Made by a program: the position numbers and the translations under genes. 16,789 bases of DNA from positions 1-16,789 of the forward strand of contig JABIPM010000001.1 in assembly GCA_018658955.1 (NCBI GenBank), written 5' to 3'. The notes beneath the pieces were generated by a model. That model searched no databases and was not told the DNA's origin. It worked only from the letters and a program-made list of their open reading frames with translations. Of the stretch, positions 1 through 7,065 are shown piece by piece. Origin of the DNA: Candidatus Woesearchaeota archaeon (GTDB taxonomy: Archaea; Nanobdellota; Nanobdellia; SCGC-AAA011-G17; UBA489). The number at the start of each line of letters is the position of its first letter. The first letter of the stretch is position 1.

Positions 1-364
1 AAATAATATTAATGTAGTAGTTGGCGGTTTAGACTTAGATTTTAGAGGAGAACCCTTTGGAAAGATGAATTATTTGTTGAGTATGGCCGATGAAGTCTAT
101 AAACTAAGAGGCGTATGTGATTACCATGGCTGTGGATCTCCCGCTACTAGAACTCAAAGACTTATTGGTGGCGAACCTGCACCCTATGATTCTGAAATTG
201 TTTTAATTGGGGACGAAGAGGAAGGATATGAATGTAGGTGTTTTAATCACCACAGCGTTCCAAATTCTCCTGGGAAAAATGGAATTGCACAAGGAACTTT
301 AATTTTTGATGATAGTAAACAGAGAAGATTATTTTATGATGATCATCCAAATCTAACACATTAG
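1..364 (+). CDS. tdk: Thymidine kinase, C-terminal part (5' truncated by window edge)
   Basis: The reading frame is open from base 2, so the first ATG inside the window (65) is not the start. The visible C-terminal third carries hallmarks of type II thymidine kinase, which phosphorylates thymidine in pyrimidine salvage: the stretch GLDLDFRGEPFG at bases 29-64, then a Cys-rich zinc-ribbon-like lasso segment with GCGSPATRTQR, and ECRCFNHH. The usual first CxxC is spaced here as Cys-x4-Cys, and the second pair looks like Cys-x2-His, so zinc binding would be slightly atypical. The Walker A ATP-binding N-terminus lies outside the window. The gene converges on cca and the two coding regions overlap by 12 bases at their 3' ends. 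The family call is firm; activity cannot be judged from a fragment. Confidence 0.9.
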   Translation, partial: NNINVVVGGLDLDFRGEPFGKMNYLLSMADEVYKLRGVCDYHGCGSPATRTQRLIGGEPAPYDSEIVLIGDEEEGYECRCFNHHSVPNSPGKNGIAQGTLIFDDSKQRRLFYDDHPNLTH

Positions 365-1597
365 AAAAATATCTTTTATTCTTTCACTAACTTCTTTTTG
401 AATTAGTAAATCTTTAATATATGAATTTAAATCTGGATTCTTTGTTTTTCTTATTGCATAAACTCTGTTTTGTTTTTTATCTATCTTTACATTTTTATTT
501 GCTTTTTTGAAAGCAACAATTTCTTTTTTGAACTCTAGGGGTGGTCCGAGATGAGTATATTCTTTTGGAATTTCTGTTTTCTTGGTTGAAATATAATATG
601 TTGCAGTTTTATCATCATAATCGAAGAATGAATCTGTAACTTCAAACGGAGCTAAATGTTTTACTAAGAACTCAAAAGCCTTTAGTGCTTTTGCTCCTGC
701 TACGTCTCTCTTGGCAGTTAAGGGCTTTGCTTCAATTATGGTTAAATTTCCTTTCTTTTGTAATTTGTTGATATCTACTGGTTGAAGTTCGAAATGTTCT
801 GGTTTTGGAGAATTAATAAATTTTTTACAAATTGAGATAATATTTTTGTATTGTTGTTTTGATAAAGCTGCAGCTGCATTTCTTTCTGGTTGAACTGGAT
901 CAATTAATATTAATGGCGATTGTTTTTTTGCCCAATTTAATTCTTCTGCTTCTTTTTTATTTCCAATAATTGTGTTTGATTCCCACTTAGATACTGCAGT
1001 TGCAAATTTTAAGAAAGAACCATACTTTGAAACTAATAATTCTAAAACATAACCTGAAAATCCCCCTATGTGTGATTCTGCACCATAGAATCTGTTGGCT
1101 CTTGCAAAAACTTTTGAAACTCTAATTTCATCTGCAAGTCGGGGATTCTTTTTTATTTTGTCTGTAACATACTTTACATGAAAAATTGAAAAGTCGGTAA
1201 TGTTTTTAGATTGTTCTGGTTTTGTAATTGCTAAGATTGGAACTATTTCTAAAGTGTATCCTTTGTGGCTTATTTGAAAATAATCTCTTGAACCATGGAT
1301 TCTAATTACCTTAGAGAAAGATTTCTTTAGTGATTTATGTAATAAATCTGAAAGTTTGTTGGACTTGTCTTTGTATTTAGAATAATTGAATTTAACATAA
1401 ATATCTATATCGTGTGTATTCTTTAACCATGTATTTTTAGCACCAGAACCACCTATTTTTGGAGTTGTGTCTGGAAGTTTAATTTTTTTTAGAACTTCTT
1501 TTTGAATGTCTGATAGTATTTTTTTGTCTTCTTGTTTAGGGGAGACTTCCTCTAAAATAGAATTTACTATTTCTTTATGCTTTTTAGTTATTGGCAT
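353..1597 (-). CDS. cca: CCA tRNA nucleotidyltransferase, archaeal class I
   Basis: This enzyme adds or repairs the 3'-terminal CCA of tRNAs from CTP and ATP without a nucleic-acid template. The 414-residue length is typical of archaeal class I enzymes. The nucleotidyltransferase signature GGSGAKNTWL (residues 49-58) is followed by the catalytic carboxylates D63 and D65 (THDIDIYVKF); E117 in YTLEIVPI is the likely third acid. The central domain shows GGFSGYVLELLV (178-189) and the family hallmark DPVQPERNAAAAL (233-245). The start is supported by a TATA-like box (1619-1629) about 27 bases upstream, as in a leaderless mRNA. Transcribed divergently from the membrane-protein operon that begins at 1748. 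Seen: motifs and length. Known: the reaction for this family. Confidence 0.96.
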   Translation of the reverse strand: MPITKKHKEIVNSILEEVSPKQEDKKILSDIQKEVLKKIKLPDTTPKIGGSGAKNTWLKNTHDIDIYVKFNYSKYKDKSNKLSDLLHKSLKKSFSKVIRIHGSRDYFQISHKGYTLEIVPILAITKPEQSKNITDFSIFHVKYVTDKIKKNPRLADEIRVSKVFARANRFYGAESHIGGFSGYVLELLVSKYGSFLKFATAVSKWESNTIIGNKKEAEELNWAKKQSPLILIDPVQPERNAAAALSKQQYKNIISICKKFINSPKPEHFELQPVDINKLQKKGNLTIIEAKPLTAKRDVAGAKALKAFEFLVKHLAPFEVTDSFFDYDDKTATYYISTKKTEIPKEYTHLGPPLEFKKEIVAFKKANKNVKIDKKQNRVYAIRKTKNPDLNSYIKDLLIQKEVSERIKDIFLMC

Positions 1598-1618
1598 GGT
1601 TTTAGGTTAGGTGAAATG

Positions 1619-1629
1619 TATTTATAAAT
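1619..1629 (-). promoter_or_regulatory. TATA-like box of cca
   Basis: ATTTATAAATA on the minus strand is centred about 27 bases upstream of the cca start codon. This is the spacing expected when the transcript begins at or next to the ATG, and it fixes the start choice. Confidence 0.65.
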
Positions 1630-1654
1630 TGCGATTGTGATTTTTTCTGAAAAG

Positions 1655-1706
1655 TTTTCGAATATTCAGTTGAATTTAATGTTTTTTCGAAGAATATTCG
1701 AAAAAA
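1655..1706. promoter_or_regulatory. Nested inverted repeats containing three TTCGAA sites
   Basis: Two overlapping symmetric structures are visible. A perfect 13-bp inverted repeat (TTTTCGAATATTC at 1655-1667, complement at 1692-1704) has a 24-base spacer. Inside it a second perfect repeat (TTTTTTCGA at 1682-1690, TCGAAAAAA at 1698-1706) has a 7-base spacer. TTCGAA occurs at 1657, 1686 and 1697. The array sits between the divergent cca and 1748 promoters, about 15 bases upstream of the TATA-like box at 1720, so a regulator-binding site for the 1748 operon is a reasonable inference. An RNA hairpin is possible but less likely upstream of a leaderless start. Confidence 0.5.
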
Positions 1707-1719
1707 TTGAAATAACTTT

Positions 1720-1728
1720 CTTTAAAAC
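1720..1728 (+). promoter_or_regulatory. TATA-like box of the 1748 operon
   Basis: CTTTAAAAC is centred about 24 bases upstream of the ATG at 1748. It supports that codon over the in-frame ATG at 1637, which would place the inverted-repeat region inside the coding sequence. Confidence 0.5.
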
Positions 1729-1747
1729 AAACTTCTTTGGAATACGT

Positions 1748-2170
1748 ATGGCCTTTTTGGACGATTATTGCCATAGCAAAAAAAATTGGTGGAAAAGAGG
1801 AACAGGAGTACTAGTTTGTACTGGACTGGTTGGAGGGTATCTTCTTGGAGATAGTGGAGAAACTATTGAAACTAAGAGCATAGAACCTCAAACTATTAGT
1901 TATCAAGAAAAAAATCTTTATGCTTTAGAAAATTTAGCTAGAGATTACAATTCTGGAAATGTTTCTATTTACAGGGGATTAGAAGAAGACACAACTCAGG
2001 AAGACGTAGAAAGAATTATGCTAGAAATTAGTAAACTTCCAGAGGAAGAAAGATATCAGATTATGAAAGATATCTTGAAAGATGGATCAAAGAATGCAAT
2101 TCATGATGTAAAAGATTATGCTGAAAATAATTTAGATGAATTATTGTTCTTTTTAGTTGGAGGTAATTAA
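1748..2170 (+). CDS. Small membrane-anchored protein, unknown family
   Basis: I do not recognise this 140-residue protein. A short basic N-terminus (KKNWWKR) precedes one predicted membrane segment at about residues 18-33 (GTGVLVCTGLVGGYLL). An acidic, mostly helical domain follows (about 45-140), including EDVERIMLEISKLPEEERY, which looks like a short coiled coil. The basic side before the segment predicts the N-terminus inside and the domain outside. The start at 1748 is chosen because of the TATA-like box about 24 bases upstream; the upstream in-frame ATG at 1637 would add a low-complexity Phe/Ile-rich tail. It heads an operon whose next gene starts at the base after its stop codon; the downstream ribosome site GGAGG lies inside this gene's last codons. 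Confidence 0.7.
   Translation: MAFLDDYCHSKKNWWKRGTGVLVCTGLVGGYLLGDSGETIETKSIEPQTISYQEKNLYALENLARDYNSGNVSIYRGLEEDTTQEDVERIMLEISKLPEEERYQIMKDILKDGSKNAIHDVKDYAENNLDELLFFLVGGN
2159..2163 (+). promoter_or_regulatory. Ribosome binding site of the 2171 gene
   Basis: GGAGG lies 7 bases upstream of the ATG at 2171, within the 3' end of the preceding gene. It shows that internal operon genes here use Shine-Dalgarno initiation whereas first genes appear leaderless. Confidence 0.6.
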
Positions 2171-2455
2171 ATGAGTTTTTTTCACGGATTTGGAAAAGCA
2201 ATGTTTTATGCAGGGATCTTTGTTGCAGGATACGCAGTGAGTAGTTGTGTAAATACGGATATTAGATACGATGTGACAAGGTATGATAAAAAACCATTCT
2301 TGGTTGATAAAAAACTAAGTGAAAGAGTTGAGATCATTAATGAAGATGGTAAGATGCAGTTAGGTAATTTAGAATATAGGATTGAATGTTTAGTTGAAGA
2401 TGATAAACTGAAAGAAACATTGAATAATTTGAAAGATAAATGGGGGAATGAATAA
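2171..2455 (+). CDS. Small lipoprotein-like or membrane-anchored protein, unknown family
   Basis: 94 residues with no recognised domain. The N-terminus has a hydrophobic stretch (about residues 11-25, MFYAGIFVAGYAV) ending in VSSC, which fits a lipobox with Cys26 as the lipidated residue; an uncleaved signal anchor is the alternative. The remaining 68 residues are charged and predicted to lie outside the membrane, ending in a helical region (DDKLKETLNNLKDKW). The start immediately follows the stop of the upstream gene and has a GGAGG site 7 bases upstream. Its stop overlaps the next start as TAATG, so translation is probably coupled. Membrane targeting is inferred from hydrophobicity only. 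Confidence 0.65.
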   Translation: MSFFHGFGKAMFYAGIFVAGYAVSSCVNTDIRYDVTRYDKKPFLVDKKLSERVEIINEDGKMQLGNLEYRIECLVEDDKLKETLNNLKDKWGNE

Positions 2456-3435
2456 TGATTAATTCTGTGTTTAATATAAGTGGATATTCTAGTGGGAAAG
2501 GTAAAATTGAAATTCCCACTGAACTAGAAAGTTTGATTCAAAATGATTTTGATATTGACGAATTTAAAAATTCTTTACAGGAACATAAAAAACAAAATTC
2601 TTTATTACATAGAGAAATGCTTGCTTACTCTTCTAATGTGGATCAATTTAATTCCATAATAGATAGGATTAGTAAAAGAGATGAAAATCTGAAACCATTC
2701 AATAAGGGGCTTGTTAGGACATTAAAATATGGGGGAAACGGTATTTTGAATTTTAAACCCTTGAGAAAATTCCTTGTTGGTGGAGTTGAAGGATTTAGTA
2801 CTGAAGAATTGGTGGGAAAATATTGCGAATTTTTTGAAGAACAGGCTTCAGACTTTGGTGAATTGTTTTATCATGTTGTTGAAAGAGAAAATAAACTAAC
2901 GAACTATAGTAATGAGTTGATTAAAAAAAATCAATTTTATGAAACTAAAAAAGAAGATGTTCATGGATTGTTAGAAATTGGTTTTGAAGATAAGGAAAAA
3001 CTTTTTGAAAAAATTAAAACAAGTGGAGGAATTTCTGAAAGAGCTAAGAGTTCTTTAATTAGTCGAACTCAAATGAAATATGATGAAATCAAAGATTCAA
3101 AAAACATACTTGAAAAACTAGTTGATGAAAATGGAAATGCAATGTGTGAAGTTGATGGATTAATGAAATGGTGTTCTGGAATGAAAAATGTTTTAGCATT
3201 TGGAAAAGAAAGAATGGACAATTATGCAATACATCTTAATGAAACTTTAACTACTTATTTACAAGCCACAAGTATTAATCGAAGTTTTAGAAACACAAAC
3301 AGTTCCATTAGCGGACTCGTAGATGTTATGTGTGCTGCACAAAACGCTGCAGATGATGGAATAATTAATGTAGTGGATTTTATTAAGAAAAATGGAGTCT
3401 ATTTGAAACCTAAAGGTTATAGGGGTTTGATTTAA
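2455..3435 (+). CDS. Helical, coiled-coil-rich cytoplasmic protein, unknown family
   Basis: 326 residues, no signal peptide or membrane segment, and no family that I recognise. Long charged helical stretches (about residues 20-85 and 125-260) suggest coiled coils. A central segment with LKYGGNGILNF and LRKFLVGGVEGFSTEELVGKY (about residues 90-120) looks like a more ordered, glycine-containing region. The C-terminal part (TSINRSFRNTNSSISGLVDVM) is polar and helical. The start overlaps the previous stop by one base (TAATG) after a G-rich GGGGGA ribosome site, and its stop is one base before the transglutaminase-like gene. Position between two membrane proteins and a Cys-protease-fold protein suggests a shared complex or process; the role is unknown. 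Confidence 0.7.
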   Translation: MINSVFNISGYSSGKGKIEIPTELESLIQNDFDIDEFKNSLQEHKKQNSLLHREMLAYSSNVDQFNSIIDRISKRDENLKPFNKGLVRTLKYGGNGILNFKPLRKFLVGGVEGFSTEELVGKYCEFFEEQASDFGELFYHVVERENKLTNYSNELIKKNQFYETKKEDVHGLLEIGFEDKEKLFEKIKTSGGISERAKSSLISRTQMKYDEIKDSKNILEKLVDENGNAMCEVDGLMKWCSGMKNVLAFGKERMDNYAIHLNETLTTYLQATSINRSFRNTNSSISGLVDVMCAAQNAADDGIINVVDFIKKNGVYLKPKGYRGLI

Positions 3436-3436
3436 A

Positions 3437-4018
3437 ATGAGTCTTGAAACATTAATGTCTAATCTTGGAGGGTTATCTGGAACTGATTCTGAAAAAGAAA
3501 AAGTTAGATCTAACTCTAAGGGAATTCGTGAAGATGAATATTATGTTGCAATTTTAGAAAGAGGCTTTGAATATAAGTTCCCATTTATCTTGAATAATAA
3601 AATGAGAAATATTGCTCAGGGAATTTGTAAAAATTTACCTGATAATGAAGCTAAATCTAGGAGATTATTTGATTGGACTGTAAAAAATATAAAATATGGC
3701 AAACAAAAAAGAGGGAGAGAGGGCTATAGAAATAGTATTGAAGTTTTTGAAACTAGAGAAGGAGTTTGTGGAGAAATGGCTACACTTTATGTGACTATGG
3801 CAAGAGCCGTAGGAATAAGGAGTTCTTATGTTAATGTTATAAAAGATTTTAAGGGAACAGATGTGGGCCATGCTTGTGCAATGATAGATATACCTGGAAA
3901 ATTTGATAGATTTAGTTTAGTGGATCCTGCATATAAGTCATTTGATATAGCCCATAAAAAATTTAGGCCATTAAGTGACTTTGAAATCTATGAAACTTAT
4001 AAAAGATGGAACCCTTGA
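3437..4018 (+). CDS. Transglutaminase-like (papain-fold) domain protein
   Basis: 193 residues. The C-terminal two thirds match the transglutaminase-like superfamily: REGVCGEMATLYVTMARAVGI (108-127) with catalytic Cys111 at a helix start, DVGHACAMI with His145, and LVDPAY with Asp163, giving a complete Cys-His-Asp triad. Archaeal members of this fold are usually thought to act as peptidases or protein cross-linking/deamidating enzymes; the substrate here is unknown. There is no signal peptide, so it should act in the cytoplasm. The N-terminal ~30 residues are polar and likely disordered. It is the last gene of the 1748-4018 operon; AGGGGT at 3421-3426 may serve as its ribosome site. Confidence 0.8.
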   Translation: MSLETLMSNLGGLSGTDSEKEKVRSNSKGIREDEYYVAILERGFEYKFPFILNNKMRNIAQGICKNLPDNEAKSRRLFDWTVKNIKYGKQKRGREGYRNSIEVFETREGVCGEMATLYVTMARAVGIRSSYVNVIKDFKGTDVGHACAMIDIPGKFDRFSLVDPAYKSFDIAHKKFRPLSDFEIYETYKRWNP

Positions 4019-4027
4019 TAGAAACCC

Positions 4028-4034
4028 ATAAATA
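4028..4034 (+). promoter_or_regulatory. TATA-like box of the Mth938-like gene
   Basis: ATAAATA is centred 25 bases upstream of the ATG at 4056, right after the stop of the transglutaminase-like gene, so the next gene has its own leaderless transcript. Confidence 0.55.
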
Positions 4035-4055
4035 GCCCTTTAGCGTCTAAAAAGT

Positions 4056-4412
4056 ATGATTGATGAATATACCTATGGGTGCTTTAAAGCGGACGGAAAG
4101 GAATTTCTTGGAGATTTAAGGATTAAAAATAATGTTGCCCATTACTGGGAAGGATTGGAAGGTAGAAAATTAAAAATTGAACATATTAATGAATTGCTTA
4201 AAGAAAAACCAGATGTTTTTGTGATTGGTACTGGCGCTGGAGCGATGTTGGAAGTTGATGAAGAAATTAGAAAATTCCTTATTTCTTGGAAAATAAATAG
4301 TCCGAACAGACCTATTGCTCATGTTGTGAAAAATGTGGAAGCTGTAAAATTAATTAATTCTGCAATAACGGAAGGGAAAAGGGTTTGTGCTGTACTTCCC
4401 GGCGGTTGTTGA
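4056..4412 (+). CDS. Mth938-like domain protein (DUF498 family)
   Basis: 118 residues matching the Mth938/DUF498 fold across its whole length. It opens with IDEYTYGCFKADGKEF and a WEG segment, has the conserved core KPDVFVIGTGAGAMLEV (about 51-67), and ends with the helix EAVKLINSAITEGKRVCAVL. This family occurs in archaea, bacteria and in mitochondria (NDUFAF3, a complex I assembly factor), but the archaeal function is not established, so no role is assigned. The protein is cytoplasmic by sequence. A TATA-like box 25 bases upstream supports the start. The C-terminal GGC is unusual in being a free terminal cysteine. Confidence 0.8.
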   Translation: MIDEYTYGCFKADGKEFLGDLRIKNNVAHYWEGLEGRKLKIEHINELLKEKPDVFVIGTGAGAMLEVDEEIRKFLISWKINSPNRPIAHVVKNVEAVKLINSAITEGKRVCAVLPGGC

Positions 4413-4453
4413 ATTTTAGAAACATTCTTATAGGTTTTATTACTATTATTCTT

Positions 4454-4828
4454 ATGAGTATTAGTTGTTATGAAGATTTAATTGTAAAAAATCTTGAAAA
4501 ATTAGAAAAAGAAGATTGTTTGGATTATGTTGGGAAAGCTGTGAGTTCTAACTGTTTTATTGGAGATATTTTAGATAGAAATACTTCTTGCACAATTCTT
4601 AATTTTCATTATGATGGATTAGGAGAAATTTTAGAATTTACAAATAATCGTCCAAGTGAAAAAGGAGTTTATTCTGGATCATTCCTTATTTCTTCAAAAT
4701 TTAATAGTAAAAGAAGCTATTCTATTTCTAAACCAGTTATTGAAGATTTGTTAGATCGAAACAACATTCCCTCCTTGGCTTATGAAACTCTTGCAGAAAG
4801 TGTTTTGGCCTACAATTCTGGAGATTAG
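4454..4828 (+). CDS. Unknown protein, first member of a diverged tandem paralog pair
   Basis: 124 residues from the ATG at 4454, supported by a TATA-like box (CTTATAGG, 4427-4434) about 24 bases upstream. The frame remains open upstream to TTG codons at 4385, 4406 and 4409; using these would add a hydrophobic stretch (ILIGFITIIL) that could act as a signal anchor, so the start is uncertain. The body aligns with the next gene: NLEKL/NLERL near the N-terminus, ILEFTNN/IIKFTNH in the middle, then a G-x-Y motif, an SYSI/GYSK segment and VLAYN/VMGYN near the end. This indicates an old duplication. No known domain; it looks like a small alpha/beta fold. Confidence 0.65.
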   Translation: MSISCYEDLIVKNLEKLEKEDCLDYVGKAVSSNCFIGDILDRNTSCTILNFHYDGLGEILEFTNNRPSEKGVYSGSFLISSKFNSKRSYSISKPVIEDLLDRNNIPSLAYETLAESVLAYNSGD

Positions 4829-4847
4829 TTATCACTAATAATTAAAA

Positions 4848-4859
4848 ATATTTAAATAG
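4848..4859 (+). promoter_or_regulatory. TATA-like box of the 4880 gene
   Basis: ATATTTAAATAG is centred about 26 bases upstream of the ATG at 4880, indicating a separate leaderless transcript for the second paralog. Confidence 0.6.
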
Positions 4860-4879
4860 TATTTATTATTGATTCAAAT

Positions 4880-5275
4880 ATGGCAAGAACTAAAACATTG
4901 GAAAATAACCTTGAAAGGCTGTTGGGGGAAGATTTGATTAGAAGTGACTTTCATGAATTTTTAATTACTGAGTGTGCTGGAGGAAATGCGGGAACATATT
5001 ACGATGTAGAAACTGGCAAGGAACATTTATGTATTGCTGGAAACTTTCATGCCGATGAAACAGGCAAGATAATTAAATTTACAAACCATGCGAGCAATGA
5101 AGGAACTTATGAATTAGGATTTAGAGTAGTTTTAGATGACGAGTATAAATCTGGATATTCTAAGATTATTGATTGTTACAGTTATTCTGGTAAAGAACTT
5201 CCCACTACATTAAAAAATGTTATTGCGGGAACAGTAATGGGATATAATTATCAAATGAGGAAAGCAAAAAAATGA
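4880..5275 (+). CDS. Unknown protein, second member of the tandem paralog pair
   Basis: 131 residues, soluble, no recognised domain. Its similarity to the preceding gene runs nearly end to end, but with few identities: the FTNH segment, EGTY, an YKSGYSK stretch and GYNYQ near the C-terminus have counterparts there. The matching N-termini support the ATG choices in both genes. It differs by having an extra Gly/Tyr segment (GNAGTYYDVETGKEHLC, about residues 35-51) and a basic tail. Its stop overlaps the next start (ATGA at 5272-5275), so those two genes are probably translationally coupled. Confidence 0.7.
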   Translation: MARTKTLENNLERLLGEDLIRSDFHEFLITECAGGNAGTYYDVETGKEHLCIAGNFHADETGKIIKFTNHASNEGTYELGFRVVLDDEYKSGYSKIIDCYSYSGKELPTTLKNVIAGTVMGYNYQMRKAKK

Positions 5276-5610
5276 ATAGGACAGACAACTATAGGCATAT
5301 GATTATGGGGGCAGTGCCACCTACTAGGAATGTTTTCAATGGAGAAATTTATGGTAAAATGAGTATTGAATATGCTAGGGAGGCAATTAGAAAACTAAAA
5401 GATGCTGATGATGCCTATGCATTTAATCTTAAAGACGATTATGTTAGAAATGTAAATATTTCTAGAGACTATATTTCTGCTTGCTTAGAAGAATTAGAAA
5501 AAGATTCTCAAAAATGTTATGATACTGAAGATAAATCCCTTCTTGAAGATTCTATTAAAGTTCTAACTAGTTTAGACAGTTGTTTAGAAAAAATAATTGA
5601 AGAAAATTAA
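5272..5610 (+). CDS. Small helical protein, unknown family
   Basis: 112 residues, no recognised domain, no membrane segment. After a polar N-terminal 25 residues (RHMIMGAVPPTRN) the rest is predicted as three charged helices (about 28-45, 58-78, 85-110), a pattern of small helical bundles or partner-binding proteins. It is joined to the upstream paralog by an ATGA overlap and converges with truD, overlapping its 3' end by 4 bases. A GAGG at 5257-5260 could serve as the ribosome site. Co-translation hints at a partnership with the upstream protein; this is inference. Confidence 0.65.
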   Translation: MNRTDNYRHMIMGAVPPTRNVFNGEIYGKMSIEYAREAIRKLKDADDAYAFNLKDDYVRNVNISRDYISACLEELEKDSQKCYDTEDKSLLEDSIKVLTSLDSCLEKIIEEN

Positions 5611-6773
5611 AGTTCTAAAGTTTTTAGTAAAACTGTGGCGTATGATCCTTTTTGCAAATCAAATTTAATTGTTATCTGGTGTTTTCCAATATTTTCTGTA
5701 TCTTCACCTTCTGAAAGAATCTTTAATTGCTTAGGATGAATTACTATGTCTCTAAGCCTTGATCTAAGAAAAACATTCCCCATTTTTTTTAATTTTAATT
5801 GTTCTTGTGTTAATTTTTCTTTTTTTAAAATTCGTTCCATGATTTCTTTTATTTGAGGATTTCTAAATATGGCGTCTTTGTCTATCATTGGAAGAATTAT
5901 GTGAGAAACTGTATTATAATCTTCTGTTTCTAATTTTGGAAAGATTAGTTTCCCTGCTGCATATTTCACTTCCTGAGTATTTTCTAAATTTGATTTTATG
6001 AATTGAGATAATGCTTTGTTCCAAAGATAACTTTGATAAGATGCCATTAAAATTTCTCTTATCTTTAGATCTATTATCTTGAATGCTTTTAAAAAATCAG
6101 AATGTTCTACTAAAGAATAAATTACTTTTAGCTCATTTTTTATTCCGTCTAATGATTGAATTTCGTTTTGGATTTTTTTCCATTTTCCCCAATTTTTTTG
6201 TATAATTGTGTATGCTTTCTTTCTTTCTGGAGATATCTTCTCTGTGGGCATAAAATATAGTTTTAAGGCTAATTCATAGTTTTCTCTCATAAGATGTTTA
6301 GCGATGAATCCCTCTTCAAGTAATGCTTCTCCAAATCTTTGAGAATCAAAATAGTTGATGAACCCTAATTGTTTTATTTTTTCTACATTGTTTTTTATTT
6401 GTTTAACCTGGTCTTTGTTTAAGTCTCTTAATGTAATTGTGAATCGATTTCCCTTTAAATCTCCTGTTTTTAGTGGTTTTTGTGTAAATCCCAAATGTGT
6501 TAAAGAAATTTGTTTGGTCTTAAAGTTTAATTTATCTCCGTACTTTCCTTTTACGGTTAAATATTGTTTTGTTATTGCTCTTTTATCCTTGATTCCTGCA
6601 AAAGAAATTGTTGCCTGTTTAGATTTTACTTTTTTTCTTATTTCTCCTTTTGCTGCAAGAACATCTAAATTATTTTTTTCTAATAGATATAAAGAAACAG
6701 GTCCTTTTTTCTTAGGGCCTATTGAAGAAAGCTCTTCTACTACAAAATCTTCAGGTAATTGTTTTATTTTCAT
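5607..6773 (-). CDS. truD: tRNA pseudouridine synthase D (TruD family)
   Basis: TruD enzymes convert uridine to pseudouridine; in Escherichia coli this is U13 of tRNA-Glu. This protein is 388 residues. It begins with the family opening (LPEDFVVEEL, 6-15), then the catalytic motif FAGIKDKRAITKQ with the nucleophile Asp63, GNRFTITLRD (108-117) and NYFDSQRFG (140-148), followed by the family's insertion domain and a C-terminal KFDLQKGSYATVLLKTLEL. An upstream in-frame ATG at 6812 would add 13 residues unlike the family and overlap the previous gene, so the ATG at 6773, 1 base after the previous stop, is chosen. No separate promoter is obvious, so it is probably the last gene of the 7499 operon. 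Confidence 0.95.
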   Translation of the reverse strand: MKIKQLPEDFVVEELSSIGPKKKGPVSLYLLEKNNLDVLAAKGEIRKKVKSKQATISFAGIKDKRAITKQYLTVKGKYGDKLNFKTKQISLTHLGFTQKPLKTGDLKGNRFTITLRDLNKDQVKQIKNNVEKIKQLGFINYFDSQRFGEALLEEGFIAKHLMRENYELALKLYFMPTEKISPERKKAYTIIQKNWGKWKKIQNEIQSLDGIKNELKVIYSLVEHSDFLKAFKIIDLKIREILMASYQSYLWNKALSQFIKSNLENTQEVKYAAGKLIFPKLETEDYNTVSHIILPMIDKDAIFRNPQIKEIMERILKKEKLTQEQLKLKKMGNVFLRSRLRDIVIHPKQLKILSEGEDTENIGKHQITIKFDLQKGSYATVLLKTLEL

Positions 6774-6774
6774 A

Positions 6775-7065
6775 CTAAATTGGATATGGGCTTTGAGGAG
6801 AATTATCCCCATAATCCCTTATTGGACTTTTATCTTTAGAATTTAACGAAGGAAATTCTTGATATAATGAATTTAACGAATCTTGATATGCATTTTTTAT
6901 TCCTAAAAATCTTTCGTATGTACTCCGTAATCCTAGACCGGTTTCTCCTCCCTTATCCATCTCTTGATCTATTTCTTCTAATTTTAAAGAATAATCTCTG
7001 ATTATGGTTTCTAGTCTCGACTTGTGATTTAATAATCTGTACTCAATTTCCTTTGTTATTTTCAT
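6775..7065 (-). CDS. Small coiled-coil protein, unknown family
   Basis: 96 residues from the ATG at 7065, which overlaps the stop of the upstream gene as ATGA; longer in-frame starts would run deeper into that gene. The N-terminal two thirds are charged and predicted helical (ITKEIEYRLLNHKSRLETII, then YSLKLEEIDQEMDK), probably a coiled coil. The last 25 residues are polar, Pro/Ser rich (SPIRDYGDNSPQSPYPI) and likely unstructured. It lies between a membrane-anchored protein gene and truD with only 1 base before truD. No function can be assigned. Confidence 0.65.
   Translation of the reverse strand: MKITKEIEYRLLNHKSRLETIIRDYSLKLEEIDQEMDKGGETGLGLRSTYERFLGIKNAYQDSLNSLYQEFPSLNSKDKSPIRDYGDNSPQSPYPI

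Noticed and set aside
1637..1747. N-terminal extension of the 1748 gene from an ATG at 1637
   Set aside because: It would place the symmetric TTCGAA array and the TATA-like box inside the coding region and adds a low-complexity tail.
2337..2519. Minus-strand open frame across the junction of the 2171 and 2455 genes
   Set aside because: It lies opposite a well-packed operon and its Ile/Leu/Tyr/His-rich translation resembles no protein.
3665..3871. Minus-strand open frame inside the transglutaminase-like gene
   Set aside because: It lies opposite the catalytic motif of the real gene.
6355..6846. Plus-strand open frame opposite truD
   Set aside because: It is the shadow of the strongly supported truD coding strand; its Phe/Ser/Cys-rich translation has no domain or promoter.
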